A DNA stretch of 64,000 bases, taken from positions 1,426,001-1,490,000 of the forward strand of contig NZ_CP126161.1 in NCBI RefSeq assembly GCF_030127105.1, in the 5' to 3' direction. This stretch comes from Haloarcula pelagica (GTDB lineage: Archaea; Halobacteriota; Halobacteria; Halobacteriales; Haloarculaceae). Below, piece by piece: positions 54,691 to 61,865 of the stretch. The stretch's first letter is position 1, and each line of letters opens with the position of its first letter. The notes below the pieces were generated by a model. It was not told the origin of the DNA. It searched no databases and saw only the letters and a program-made list of their open reading frames with translations. Both the position numbers and the translations under genes were made by a program.

Positions 54691-54711
54691 GGTGCAACTC
54701 TCTCCGGCCCG
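54691..54711 (+). repeat. third, degenerate copy of the tRNA-Lys 3' end
   Basis: A 21-bp copy with a substitution (TTCAAC to TGCAAC), a T for C, and one missing base. It may be an older attachment site or a decayed tandem copy. Confidence 0.6.
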
Positions 54712-54801
54712 CTTCGGCGACGAACGGAACAGTCGACCGCCCCGACCGACGGCCGAACCGAGACCGGACCATTTAGGACCCACACTGTCCAGTACCAGAA
54801 C

Positions 54802-55017
54802 ATGAACGCGCTTCAGGATACCTTCGACAGCCCGCTCAAGCCACTCGGCGCCGCGGTGGGTGCCTTTCTCGTCCTCGCCGCGCTCGGGACGATCATCGGC
54901 GCACCGTGGGCGACGGCACAGACGCTGCTCGTCGCGATCGTCCAGATCGTCGGCGCGCTCCTGATGGCCGGCATCGGTGCCGGAATCCTCTACGTGAGCT
55001 TCGCCGTCGAAGAATAG
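54802..55017 (+). CDS. small two-helix membrane protein
   Basis: 71 residues with two hydrophobic segments (about 15-37 and 43-66). It resembles small hydrophobic haloarchaeal proteins of unknown role. It starts 200 bp after the last tRNA repeat. Confidence 0.5.
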   Translation: MNALQDTFDSPLKPLGAAVGAFLVLAALGTIIGAPWATAQTLLVAIVQIVGALLMAGIGAGILYVSFAVEE

Positions 55018-55061
55018 CGGCGTTTCTGCGGGTCGATACCGAGGCAGTCGCGGCCGTCGGA

Positions 55062-55928
55062 TCAGCCCCGGACCGGGAGGTAGGCCATTCCGAGGACGAG
55101 CACGGCCCCGATACCCGAGAGGATCGAGATGCCCCAGAGGCCGTTCGTGCGCTCGTGGAAGTAGTCCTGCCGTGCGAGGTCCTCCTCGTAGGCGTCGTAC
55201 TGGTCGATCGGCACTAACTGAACCGTGCTCTGATCCGGGAAGTGTGCGAAGTACCGCCCGTCGTCAAGCGTGACGTTGCCGCCTTCGCTGAGTTCGACCG
55301 AGCGGTCCTCGGGAGCGATCCACTCGAGGGTCGCCGTGCCGGATTCGACGGTCGCGACGGTCGTCTGCTGGGTCCCGCTGTCGGTCGTGTAGGGGTAGGT
55401 GTCGCCGGTCTGGAACTCGGCGGTGTCGGGTTCCGGCAGCCACTCCGCCAGCGGGCGGAGCGTGCTGTTGTTCCGATAGACGACGTAGTTGGTGCCGTTC
55501 TGGGTCGCCAGGCTGTCCTCGACTGCGGGGTCCTCACTGAGCAGTTGCGTGACGTTGAACGCCTCGCGCAGCGTGACCGTCCCGGATTCGTTGTCCGTCA
55601 GGACGAGGTACGACTCGTTCTGGTAGGTCGTCGTCGACCCGTTCTCTAACGTCGCTGTGTACCTGTTCGATTGGTTCGTCCACGCGAGGTCGGCGACCAT
55701 CGATCCGCCGCCACCGCCGTGGCCGCCACCGCCGCCACCGGACATGTGGATGTTCGAGGCGGAGTAGGTCGTCTCGCCGGCAGTGAACGTACTGCCGTTT
55801 GTCAGTTCGGCCTCTGCATCGAGTGCCACCTCCGGCCGCTGGCTCTCCGCGACGCCAATGTACGCGTACGCCGCGACACTGACGACGAGGAAGAACACGA
55901 AGTATGCCGCCGCGGCTCGTCGTTGCAT
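55062..55928 (-). CDS. haloarchaeal membrane protein with Gly-rich external loop
   Basis: 288 residues with an N-terminal helix (about 5-25), a long outside domain and a C-terminal helix (about 265-285). A glycine run with His ('SGGGGGGHGGGGGS', residues 63-76) is unusual for this proteome and may be a flexible linker. The outside domain has many Asn-x-Ser/Thr sites for N-glycosylation ('NQSN', 'NGST', 'NESY', 'NGTN', 'NNST', 'NVTL'). Function unknown. Confidence 0.6.
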   Translation of the reverse strand: MQRRAAAAYFVFFLVVSVAAYAYIGVAESQRPEVALDAEAELTNGSTFTAGETTYSASNIHMSGGGGGGHGGGGGSMVADLAWTNQSNRYTATLENGSTTTYQNESYLVLTDNESGTVTLREAFNVTQLLSEDPAVEDSLATQNGTNYVVYRNNSTLRPLAEWLPEPDTAEFQTGDTYPYTTDSGTQQTTVATVESGTATLEWIAPEDRSVELSEGGNVTLDDGRYFAHFPDQSTVQLVPIDQYDAYEEDLARQDYFHERTNGLWGISILSGIGAVLVLGMAYLPVRG

Positions 55929-56100
55929 GTTCGGACGGTGAGACTGCGTGCCGTTTAACGATTACTTTTCTGTTGCCCGTCGACCCCGCAGAGACCGGCC
56001 GACGCCGTCTCGTCGGCCCGCGTCCCCGACGGCGGGCGCGCGTGCCCGCCACGGCCGGGAACCAGTCATTATTTGCGACTCCTTCCCGAAGAGTGCGTAA

Positions 56101-56307
56101 ATGGCGACTGAGGACGACCTGCCGGAGATTCCGGTCATCTGTGCGGAGTGCAACACCCGAACCCGGATCGCGTTCGAGGATGTCGAGGAGTCCGTCCGGA
56201 GCCACAACGAGCAGTTCCACGACGGCGAGTCCGTTGCACAGGTCGATCCCGACGTGCTCGATCACCTCGTCGACCGCGTCGCCGACGACCTCGATCTGCT
56301 GGGCTGA
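56101..56307 (+). CDS. small Cys2-containing haloarchaeal protein
   Basis: 68 residues. N-terminal 'CAEC' plus a later His pair ('RSHNEQFH') could form a zinc site. The rest is acidic. It resembles small haloarchaeal proteins of unknown role (DUF8149-like). Not in an operon. Confidence 0.55.
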   Translation: MATEDDLPEIPVICAECNTRTRIAFEDVEESVRSHNEQFHDGESVAQVDPDVLDHLVDRVADDLDLLG

Positions 56308-56364
56308 GCGCGAACGACGCCCGACGGGTGGGTTTATCCCGAACCCCGACGTATCAGTTGCCAT

Positions 56365-56646
56365 ATGCCAGAGGAAGTGCTGTTCAAATCCGAGCGGAGC
56401 CAGTCGCGGTCGGAGATCGCCACCCTCCTGCGGACCGTCGCGGACAACCTCGACGCGGGCGAGAGCATAACGCTCCGAGCCGGCGGCGAGGAAGTGACGA
56501 TGGATCCGCCGGCCAGTCCGACCTTCGAGGTCAAAGCCGAACGAGAGGGACCGGTCGACGGCCCCGGCGAACTGAGCGTCGAGTTCGAACTGGAGTGGGA
56601 CGAGGACGGTGGCGACGGCGACAGCGGCTCGCTTGAAATCGAGTAG
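56365..56646 (+). CDS. amphi-Trp domain-containing protein
   Basis: 93 residues. The 'EEVLFKSERSQSRSEIATLLRTVADNLDAG' pattern with 'LTLRAGGEEVTMDPP'-type sheet and 'FEVKAERE' matches the haloarchaeal amphi-Trp domain, a small beta-rich fold often in multi-copy. Its stop touches the convergent pilus-operon end. Function unknown. Confidence 0.7.
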   Translation: MPEEVLFKSERSQSRSEIATLLRTVADNLDAGESITLRAGGEEVTMDPPASPTFEVKAEREGPVDGPGELSVEFELEWDEDGGDGDSGSLEIE

Positions 56647-57372
56647 CTACCCGAACGAGACGGCGACGTGATCGACCGAGACGAACAGTCGCTGGGTGCG
56701 GAGCGTGCAGGTCACGGTCGAACCGGTTCGTGAGCACGTCGTCGCGGTACGGTCCGCCAGCCAGTCTTCCCACGCCGCGGCGCGTGGCGAGGTCACCGAG
56801 ACAGTCACGTCGTAGGTGGACCGGTTCGCCCGAACGAGTTCGCGGTCGGTTCGGACGGTCCGGACAAGGGTGGACGAGCCACCGACCGCCGTCCGGTCGG
56901 TGTGGGTCGTCGAGAGCAACGGCAACAGCACGGTCTCGTTGGTCAGGACGAACGCCGGCTCCCGAAAGAGGACGGCCCCGTCACGCTCGGCGCGGACGAG
57001 CGCGCCGCTGGAGTAGCCGACCTGGCTGTCCCCGAGACTGTAGACCAGCGGCTCGTACGTCTCGGTGTGGCTGAAGCTTCGGCTGGCGTTGCCCACGGCC
57101 GTCCCCGAGACGGCGATCTCGACGGTGTCGCCGATCGCGAGCGTCCCGCCGCCGAGTCGCATCTGTGTCGCCCGACTGGGTGCGCCCGCGGCGACGGCGT
57201 CGGCGTTGTCCGCCAGGACCGCGAACGAGCGCTGCGTGTTCGACAGCTGCTGGTGGGACCGAACGTCTTCCAGTCCGGCCACGCCGCCGGCCGCGACGAC
57301 CGTCAGCGTCAGGAGGACGATCCCGAACACCGTCGCGAAGCCGACGGCCTCGCTCTGGCCGCGGTCAGCCAT
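56647..57372 (-). CDS. type IV pilin-like protein (DUF7289-type), end of pilus operon
   Basis: 241 residues. The start 'RGQSEAVGFATVFGIVLL' has the archaeal prepilin-type signal: Gly-x-[Ser/Glu] followed by a long hydrophobic helix for assembly. The rest is beta-rich with 'FVLTNETVLLPLLSTTH' and a disulphide-type pair 'TTCSRTGSTVTCTL'. It overlaps the next gene (57365) by eight bases. Probably a minor pilin. Confidence 0.75.
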   Translation of the reverse strand: MADRGQSEAVGFATVFGIVLLTLTVVAAGGVAGLEDVRSHQQLSNTQRSFAVLADNADAVAAGAPSRATQMRLGGGTLAIGDTVEIAVSGTAVGNASRSFSHTETYEPLVYSLGDSQVGYSSGALVRAERDGAVLFREPAFVLTNETVLLPLLSTTHTDRTAVGGSSTLVRTVRTDRELVRANRSTYDVTVSVTSPRAAAWEDWLADRTATTCSRTGSTVTCTLRTQRLFVSVDHVAVSFG

Positions 57373-57811
57373 CGGTCACCTCCAGGCGGTCGGTCGCGCC
57401 GTCGTAGACGACGCGGAGGTCACCACCGCCGACGGTAGTCGGACGGACTCGGACCCGGCTCCGCAGTCGGACGGTCGCCGACACGTCGGCCGCCGGGGCG
57501 CGGAGGACGAGCACGTACTGTTCGGGCGCGGTCCGGGAGATGGCGACGGCGTAGTCGGTCCCGGAGACCCGGGCGGGGAGGGCGACGCCCACTCGGACGG
57601 TGCGGGCGTCGCCGGTCAGCGCCAGCCGTTCGGCCGTCCCGAGTTCCGTCGCGAGTCGGTTGCCGACCACCGAGAGCTCCGTCCGGACGGCCCCATCGCG
57701 GCGCTCCTCGGCGAAGCCGCTCATCCCGACGAACAGACCGCTGACCAGGAGCGCGACGACGGCGAGCGCCAACACGTAGTTCAGCGCCGTCGAGACGCCC
57801 CGGTCAGCCAT
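57365..57811 (-). CDS. pilin-like protein (DUF7266-type)
   Basis: 148 residues. N-terminus 'MADRGVSTALNYVLALAVVALLVSG' is a pilin-type helix; GVS matches a common archaeal signature. The outside domain is small. A start at 57820 adds three residues; the ATG at 57811 is preferred. It overlaps neighbours on both sides and is co-translated. Confidence 0.75.
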   Translation of the reverse strand: MADRGVSTALNYVLALAVVALLVSGLFVGMSGFAEERRDGAVRTELSVVGNRLATELGTAERLALTGDARTVRVGVALPARVSGTDYAVAISRTAPEQYVLVLRAPAADVSATVRLRSRVRVRPTTVGGGDLRVVYDGATDRLEVTDG

Positions 57812-58751
57812 CGAGCCCACCCCGGAGCACGCGCGTGTCGGTCTCGTACGTCAGATCGGCGGTCCGGTACCGGACCCGGACGGTCACCGCGGCGACGCCG
57901 GGCCGGGCGTACGGCGCGTCGTCGTTGTCGAAGGCGGTGCCCGCGGGGACGATCCCTTCGACGACGAGACGGTAGCTTCCACGGGCGCGGTCGCCACGGC
58001 GGTGGGTGATCGTGTAGGGACCGTCGAGCGCGGCCGTGACATCGAGCGCCGGGCAGGCGGTGCCCGCGAGCGTCCCGTTCGTGAGGTCGATCGTCGCCGT
58101 CGACGCGGCGACCGAACAGGTCGTCGTCGCGCCGTTCGGGTCGACGATCTCCACCGCGATGTCGGTCCCGCTCGGCGAGGTCGCGGCGAACAGCCGCCAG
58201 GTGTCGGTGCCGTTGTCGACGACGACCGCGAAACAGTCCCCGGTCGCCCGACAGTCGGTTCCGGGAGGGACGGCCGTGAGGCTGCTCCGGGAGACGGTGT
58301 AGCGCTGTCGGTAGATCGCCGGGACCGACGCGGCGACCGTCCAGTTGGCCGCGCCGCTCCGGTCGGTCAGCGCCCGGGTCGGATCGTCCTGTCCGATCCG
58401 GGTTTCGTTGGTCGTCGCGGACAGGGTCGCGTTCGTCGCCGCGCCCTCCAGCGCGTACTGTTTCCCGGCCAGCGCGTCCCACTGTGTCACCCCGGTACTG
58501 AGGTTGCGGGTGAGCGTGGCGTGGGACGCGTGGGACCGGTCGTTCACCGTCGCGATGAGGCCGCGTGTCCCCGTGACTGCGCCGTGGTGGTACCGCGTCG
58601 CCGCCCGCTCGTCGCTCCCGACCCCGTCGGTGGTCGCCAGCGTCCCCGTGTAGACGACAGAGTTGACTACCAGCGCGAGCGCGACGAGGACGATCGCCAG
58701 CCCGAACGCGGCCGCCAGGAGGAGCTGGCCGCGGTCGGCTACACGCGCCAC
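57804..58751 (-). CDS. pilin-like protein (DUF7261-type)
   Basis: 315 residues. The start 'VADRGQLLLAAAFGLAIVLVALALVVNS' gives a typical pilin-like membrane helix. The external part has 'TDGVGSDERAATRYHHG' and 'FAVVVDNGTDTWRLF', with repeated Asn glycosylation sites. It is the largest pilin-like protein in the row and may form a specialised tip or base. Confidence 0.75.
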   Translation of the reverse strand: MARVADRGQLLLAAAFGLAIVLVALALVVNSVVYTGTLATTDGVGSDERAATRYHHGAVTGTRGLIATVNDRSHASHATLTRNLSTGVTQWDALAGKQYALEGAATNATLSATTNETRIGQDDPTRALTDRSGAANWTVAASVPAIYRQRYTVSRSSLTAVPPGTDCRATGDCFAVVVDNGTDTWRLFAATSPSGTDIAVEIVDPNGATTTCSVAASTATIDLTNGTLAGTACPALDVTAALDGPYTITHRRGDRARGSYRLVVEGIVPAGTAFDNDDAPYARPGVAAVTVRVRYRTADLTYETDTRVLRGGLDG

Positions 58752-59335
58752 GCGACCACCTCCACGCGGACGACGTTGTAGACGTGACTCGACGGCGAAG
58801 CGTCGGGCGCGTAGAACGACGTGTTCCCGAGCGTGTCGTCGGTCGCCGTCCCGTTGGCAAACAGGAGCGGGTCGTCGTCGTAGAGCGTGACCGTCACCGC
58901 GGCTCGGACGGCGTCGTCGGTCGGTGTCCCCGACCGGACCAGCGGGCGTTCCCGGATCACCCCGTCGGCGTCGACGTAGGCGATCCCGACGTTGTACGCG
59001 GCGTTCCGGTCGCCGAGCCGGCGCTCCAGCAACGCACCGAAGGCCGTCGGGGGCGCCGCAGCGACGTAGTAGCCCTCGATAGCGGCCGCGCCGTGGAACC
59101 CGCTTGGGGCGTCACCCCAGTACCGAAGCGTCGGCGATATCGTCCCGTTGGCGGCCGCGGCGTCGAGCGTTCCGGTGGCGACACCCGAGAGCTGCGTGCT
59201 GACCTGCGGGCTGGCCGTACTCGTCCCGAGCGCGGTGACGCCGGCGACCTGAAAGGTAAACAGGAGCCCCCCGAGGACGATCAGGGACGCGATGACCGCC
59301 TCCAGCGTGAACGCCTGAGCACGCGGCGTCGTCAC
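58739..59335 (-). CDS. pilin-like protein (DUF7288-type)
   Basis: 198 residues, GTG start. 'AQAFTLEAVIASLIVLGGLLFTFQV' is a helix very much like bacterial and archaeal type IV pilin N-termini (FTLEAVIAxL). The external domain has 'LGDRNAAYNVGIAYVDADG'. It overlaps the next gene by four bases. Confidence 0.78.
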   Translation of the reverse strand: MTTPRAQAFTLEAVIASLIVLGGLLFTFQVAGVTALGTSTASPQVSTQLSGVATGTLDAAAANGTISPTLRYWGDAPSGFHGAAAIEGYYVAAAPPTAFGALLERRLGDRNAAYNVGIAYVDADGVIRERPLVRSGTPTDDAVRAAVTVTLYDDDPLLFANGTATDDTLGNTSFYAPDASPSSHVYNVVRVEVVAWRV

Positions 59336-59841
59336 CAGACCGTCACCTCCAGCACCGCGTCCGTCCCGCCGACCGCGACCGCCCGTCGGGTCGTCGTGAG
59401 CGAGCGGTCCGCCGGCGGTGCCGGCCCGACCCGAAGCGGATCGGTGCCACACGGGCCGACGGCCCCACCGTTCCCACAGAGGACCTCCAGCGTGGCGTCC
59501 CCGGAGACGTTGCGCTGGAGCGAGAGGTTGAGCCGGTGCCGCGGACCGACCCCGACCTGCTCGGTCAGCGGCGCCGTCGTGTCGAACGGACAGCCGGCGG
59601 CCCCGCTCTGTGCGAAAAACGCCACCGTGCAGTCCTCGTCGAGGACGGACGGTGCGTCGCCCGCCAGGAGGTTGTCCGCGACACCACCGGCGACTCGCTG
59701 GGCGACCGCGGGGTGGGCTTGCTCCTGGTACGGCGCGGTCACCTGCGGGACGAACGCCACGACGAACGCGACGGTCAGCAGGAACAGCCCGACGGCGACG
59801 GCGAAATCGAGCATCGTCTGGCCACGCCCCCTGTCGATCAT
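59332..59841 (-). CDS. pilin-like protein (DUF7287-type)
   Basis: 169 residues. Start 'RGRGQTMLDFAVAVGLFLLTVAFVVAF' is a pilin-type helix. The external part has a Cys set ('DEDCTVAFF', 'AGCPFD', 'VLCGNGGAVGPCGTD') that may form two disulphides. It overlaps pilC by four bases. Confidence 0.78.
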   Translation of the reverse strand: MIDRGRGQTMLDFAVAVGLFLLTVAFVVAFVPQVTAPYQEQAHPAVAQRVAGGVADNLLAGDAPSVLDEDCTVAFFAQSGAAGCPFDTTAPLTEQVGVGPRHRLNLSLQRNVSGDATLEVLCGNGGAVGPCGTDPLRVGPAPPADRSLTTTRRAVAVGGTDAVLEVTVW

Positions 59842-61865
59842 CCCACCATCACCCAGACGGTGAGTGCGAGACTCAACAGCCCGACGACGTACTTGACCCC
59901 CGAGAGGACACTCGCGTCCCGGATGTACCCACAGATCAGCCCCGAGAGGATCGCCTGGATGGTCACGGCGTGGAAGAACAGCAGTGAGAGTTCGCCCAGG
60001 TCGATCGCGCCGCCGAAGCCGGTCTGACTGGCCGCGCCCCCGGTCTGTTCGGTGAGCTTCGCCATGACATCGATGAACTGGGTCTTGAGGATCGCCATCA
60101 CGCCAAGCAGCGTCAGGAACGTCATCAGGATGACCGCCACCTGCATCCGGGAGCGGGACTTGCGCTCGCGAGCGATGTCGTCCTGGGCCTCGGTTGCCTG
60201 TGCCGCCGTCGAGAGGACCGTCGAGATCTCGTTGGAGGTTTCGTAGGCCTTCGAGACGAGCGTGACCGTCCGTGCCAGCCGGGGAATGTGGTACTTGTTG
60301 TTGAAGACGATCAGCGAGTCGGTCAGGTCCATCCCGTAGCGGCTCTTGGCGTAGATGGTGCCAAACTCCGCCGCAAGCCGGTCCGACGAGGTCTCCGCGA
60401 CCATCCGGATCGATTCGGTGAGCGTCAGTCCGGTCGCGTTCGCGCTGGCGAGTTTCCGCAGGTTCTCCGAGAGGTTCGTCAACACCGCCCGGCGGGAGCG
60501 GACGTTCCACTCCCGGAACACGGCGAGCGGGAGGCAGGTCACGAACAGCGGGACGTAGGCGTAGTTGACCGTCGACCACACCGGCTGGTCGACCATCCCG
60601 GCCCAGGTCACCGGGACCATGCCGGTCAGGATCGCGAACCCGAGATACGCCAGCGCGACCGGCCCCGTCACCCACAGCGTGTACACCGGGTTCTCCCGGA
60701 AGAAGTGGTGTGGCCCCGAGAGCAGCTTCACCGTCTCGTGGATCTCCTGGTGGTGTTTGATCCGATCGAAGACGCGGTAGCGCCCGGTGAACTTCCGGAT
60801 CAGCCCCAGTTTGAGCGGCGTCGCGGAGTCGTTCTCGACCCAGGTCGAGCCGCGGTCGGGTTCGAGGTAGCCGCTGCCGACGGCGTCCTGTTTCACCGTC
60901 GAGACCAGGACGAGAAAGCCCACGCCCGTCAGCGGGATGAGCAGGTAGACCGTCCCGAACAGCATCACCGCGTTGCTCTGGCCCATCAGTTGCATGATGA
61001 CCAGGATGATGACGAGCAACAGCGGGAACAGCGACAGCGTGATGTACATCTCACCGAACAGTTCCAGCGTCTCCAGGGTTCGCTGTTGTTCCTCCTTGGT
61101 CGTCCGGAAGTGGAGGTCCTTCTTGTCTTCGAGGAAGTCGTTCATGCTCCCGCCGCTGTTGATGATCGAGAGCATGTCGGTGAGGAACTGCCCGAAGTCG
61201 TCGCTTGGCGTCTCGACCGACCGGTTCCGGATCGCGGTCCGGTAGTCCGTATCGAAGTACGTCGTCTCCTGCATGATGGTCCGGAACTCGCGGGCCACCT
61301 CGCCGTAGGTGTCCTCGGCCTCGGCCATCGCCTCCAGGATCTCCAGTTGGCTCATCCCGCCGACCGACAGCGCGTACATGTACGAGACGGCATCGGAGAG
61401 CAGCATGTCGATCTCCCGCCGGCGCTGTGCGGCCAGCGAGTAGGGGTAGGCCACGGCCGTACAGAACACCGACACCAGCCCGAGGAGGCCGAAGCCGAAA
61501 CCGCTGAACAGGACCAGCAGCGGCACCCGCAGCGCCGCCAGCCAGGACTGGACTGTCTCGTTCGGGAGCCGGACCCCGAGCACCGTCCCGACATCGACGA
61601 GGCCGAGTTCGACGACCACGAGCGTGGCGACGCTGCCACATAGCCAGAGGGCGACCCCGACGGCGACCCCAAGCGCCAACGTCCCGGTGAGATACAGGTC
61701 GACAGCGACGTTGATCCGGGCCGCAGAGAGCGTCTCGTCCAGGTCGACGACGAACGCGCTGTCTTCGCTGAACAGCCAGTCGTAGAGGGGGTAGAACAGG
61801 TCCCGGAGCTGCTCGGAGTGGCGTCGGTAGCCGGCTACCGCCCCCTCACTCGTCCCGAGACTCAT
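59838..61865 (-). CDS. pilC: type IV pilus platform protein PilC/TadC-like (type II secretion F domain)
   Basis: 675 residues. The membrane platform anchors pilus assembly. There are two F-type halves with cytosolic loops ('MLLSDAVSYMYALSVGGMSQLEILEAMAEAEDTYGEVAREFRTIM' shape and 'LRKLASANATGLTLTESIRMVAETSSDRLA'), each followed by membrane helices, as in haloarchaeal PilC. The ATG at 61865 (MSLGTSEGA) is inside pilB by 20 bases. The earlier ATG at 61910 is less likely. Confidence 0.88.
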   Translation of the reverse strand: MSLGTSEGAVAGYRRHSEQLRDLFYPLYDWLFSEDSAFVVDLDETLSAARINVAVDLYLTGTLALGVAVGVALWLCGSVATLVVVELGLVDVGTVLGVRLPNETVQSWLAALRVPLLVLFSGFGFGLLGLVSVFCTAVAYPYSLAAQRRREIDMLLSDAVSYMYALSVGGMSQLEILEAMAEAEDTYGEVAREFRTIMQETTYFDTDYRTAIRNRSVETPSDDFGQFLTDMLSIINSGGSMNDFLEDKKDLHFRTTKEEQQRTLETLELFGEMYITLSLFPLLLVIILVIMQLMGQSNAVMLFGTVYLLIPLTGVGFLVLVSTVKQDAVGSGYLEPDRGSTWVENDSATPLKLGLIRKFTGRYRVFDRIKHHQEIHETVKLLSGPHHFFRENPVYTLWVTGPVALAYLGFAILTGMVPVTWAGMVDQPVWSTVNYAYVPLFVTCLPLAVFREWNVRSRRAVLTNLSENLRKLASANATGLTLTESIRMVAETSSDRLAAEFGTIYAKSRYGMDLTDSLIVFNNKYHIPRLARTVTLVSKAYETSNEISTVLSTAAQATEAQDDIARERKSRSRMQVAVILMTFLTLLGVMAILKTQFIDVMAKLTEQTGGAASQTGFGGAIDLGELSLLFFHAVTIQAILSGLICGYIRDASVLSGVKYVVGLLSLALTVWVMVG

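Larger units (their letters stand above)
54481..54801. other. 321-bp spacer with tRNA-tail repeats and hairpins
   Basis: No gene. Besides the tRNA repeats, it contains an inverted repeat, AGGAGTTGAA (about 54525) with TTCAACTCC at the second tRNA-tail copy, and a long near-palindrome around 54541-54580 (GAAAGTCGTC ... GTCGTCTTTC). A TATA-like CATTTAGG about 25-30 bases before 54802 probably serves the next gene. Confidence 0.55.
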
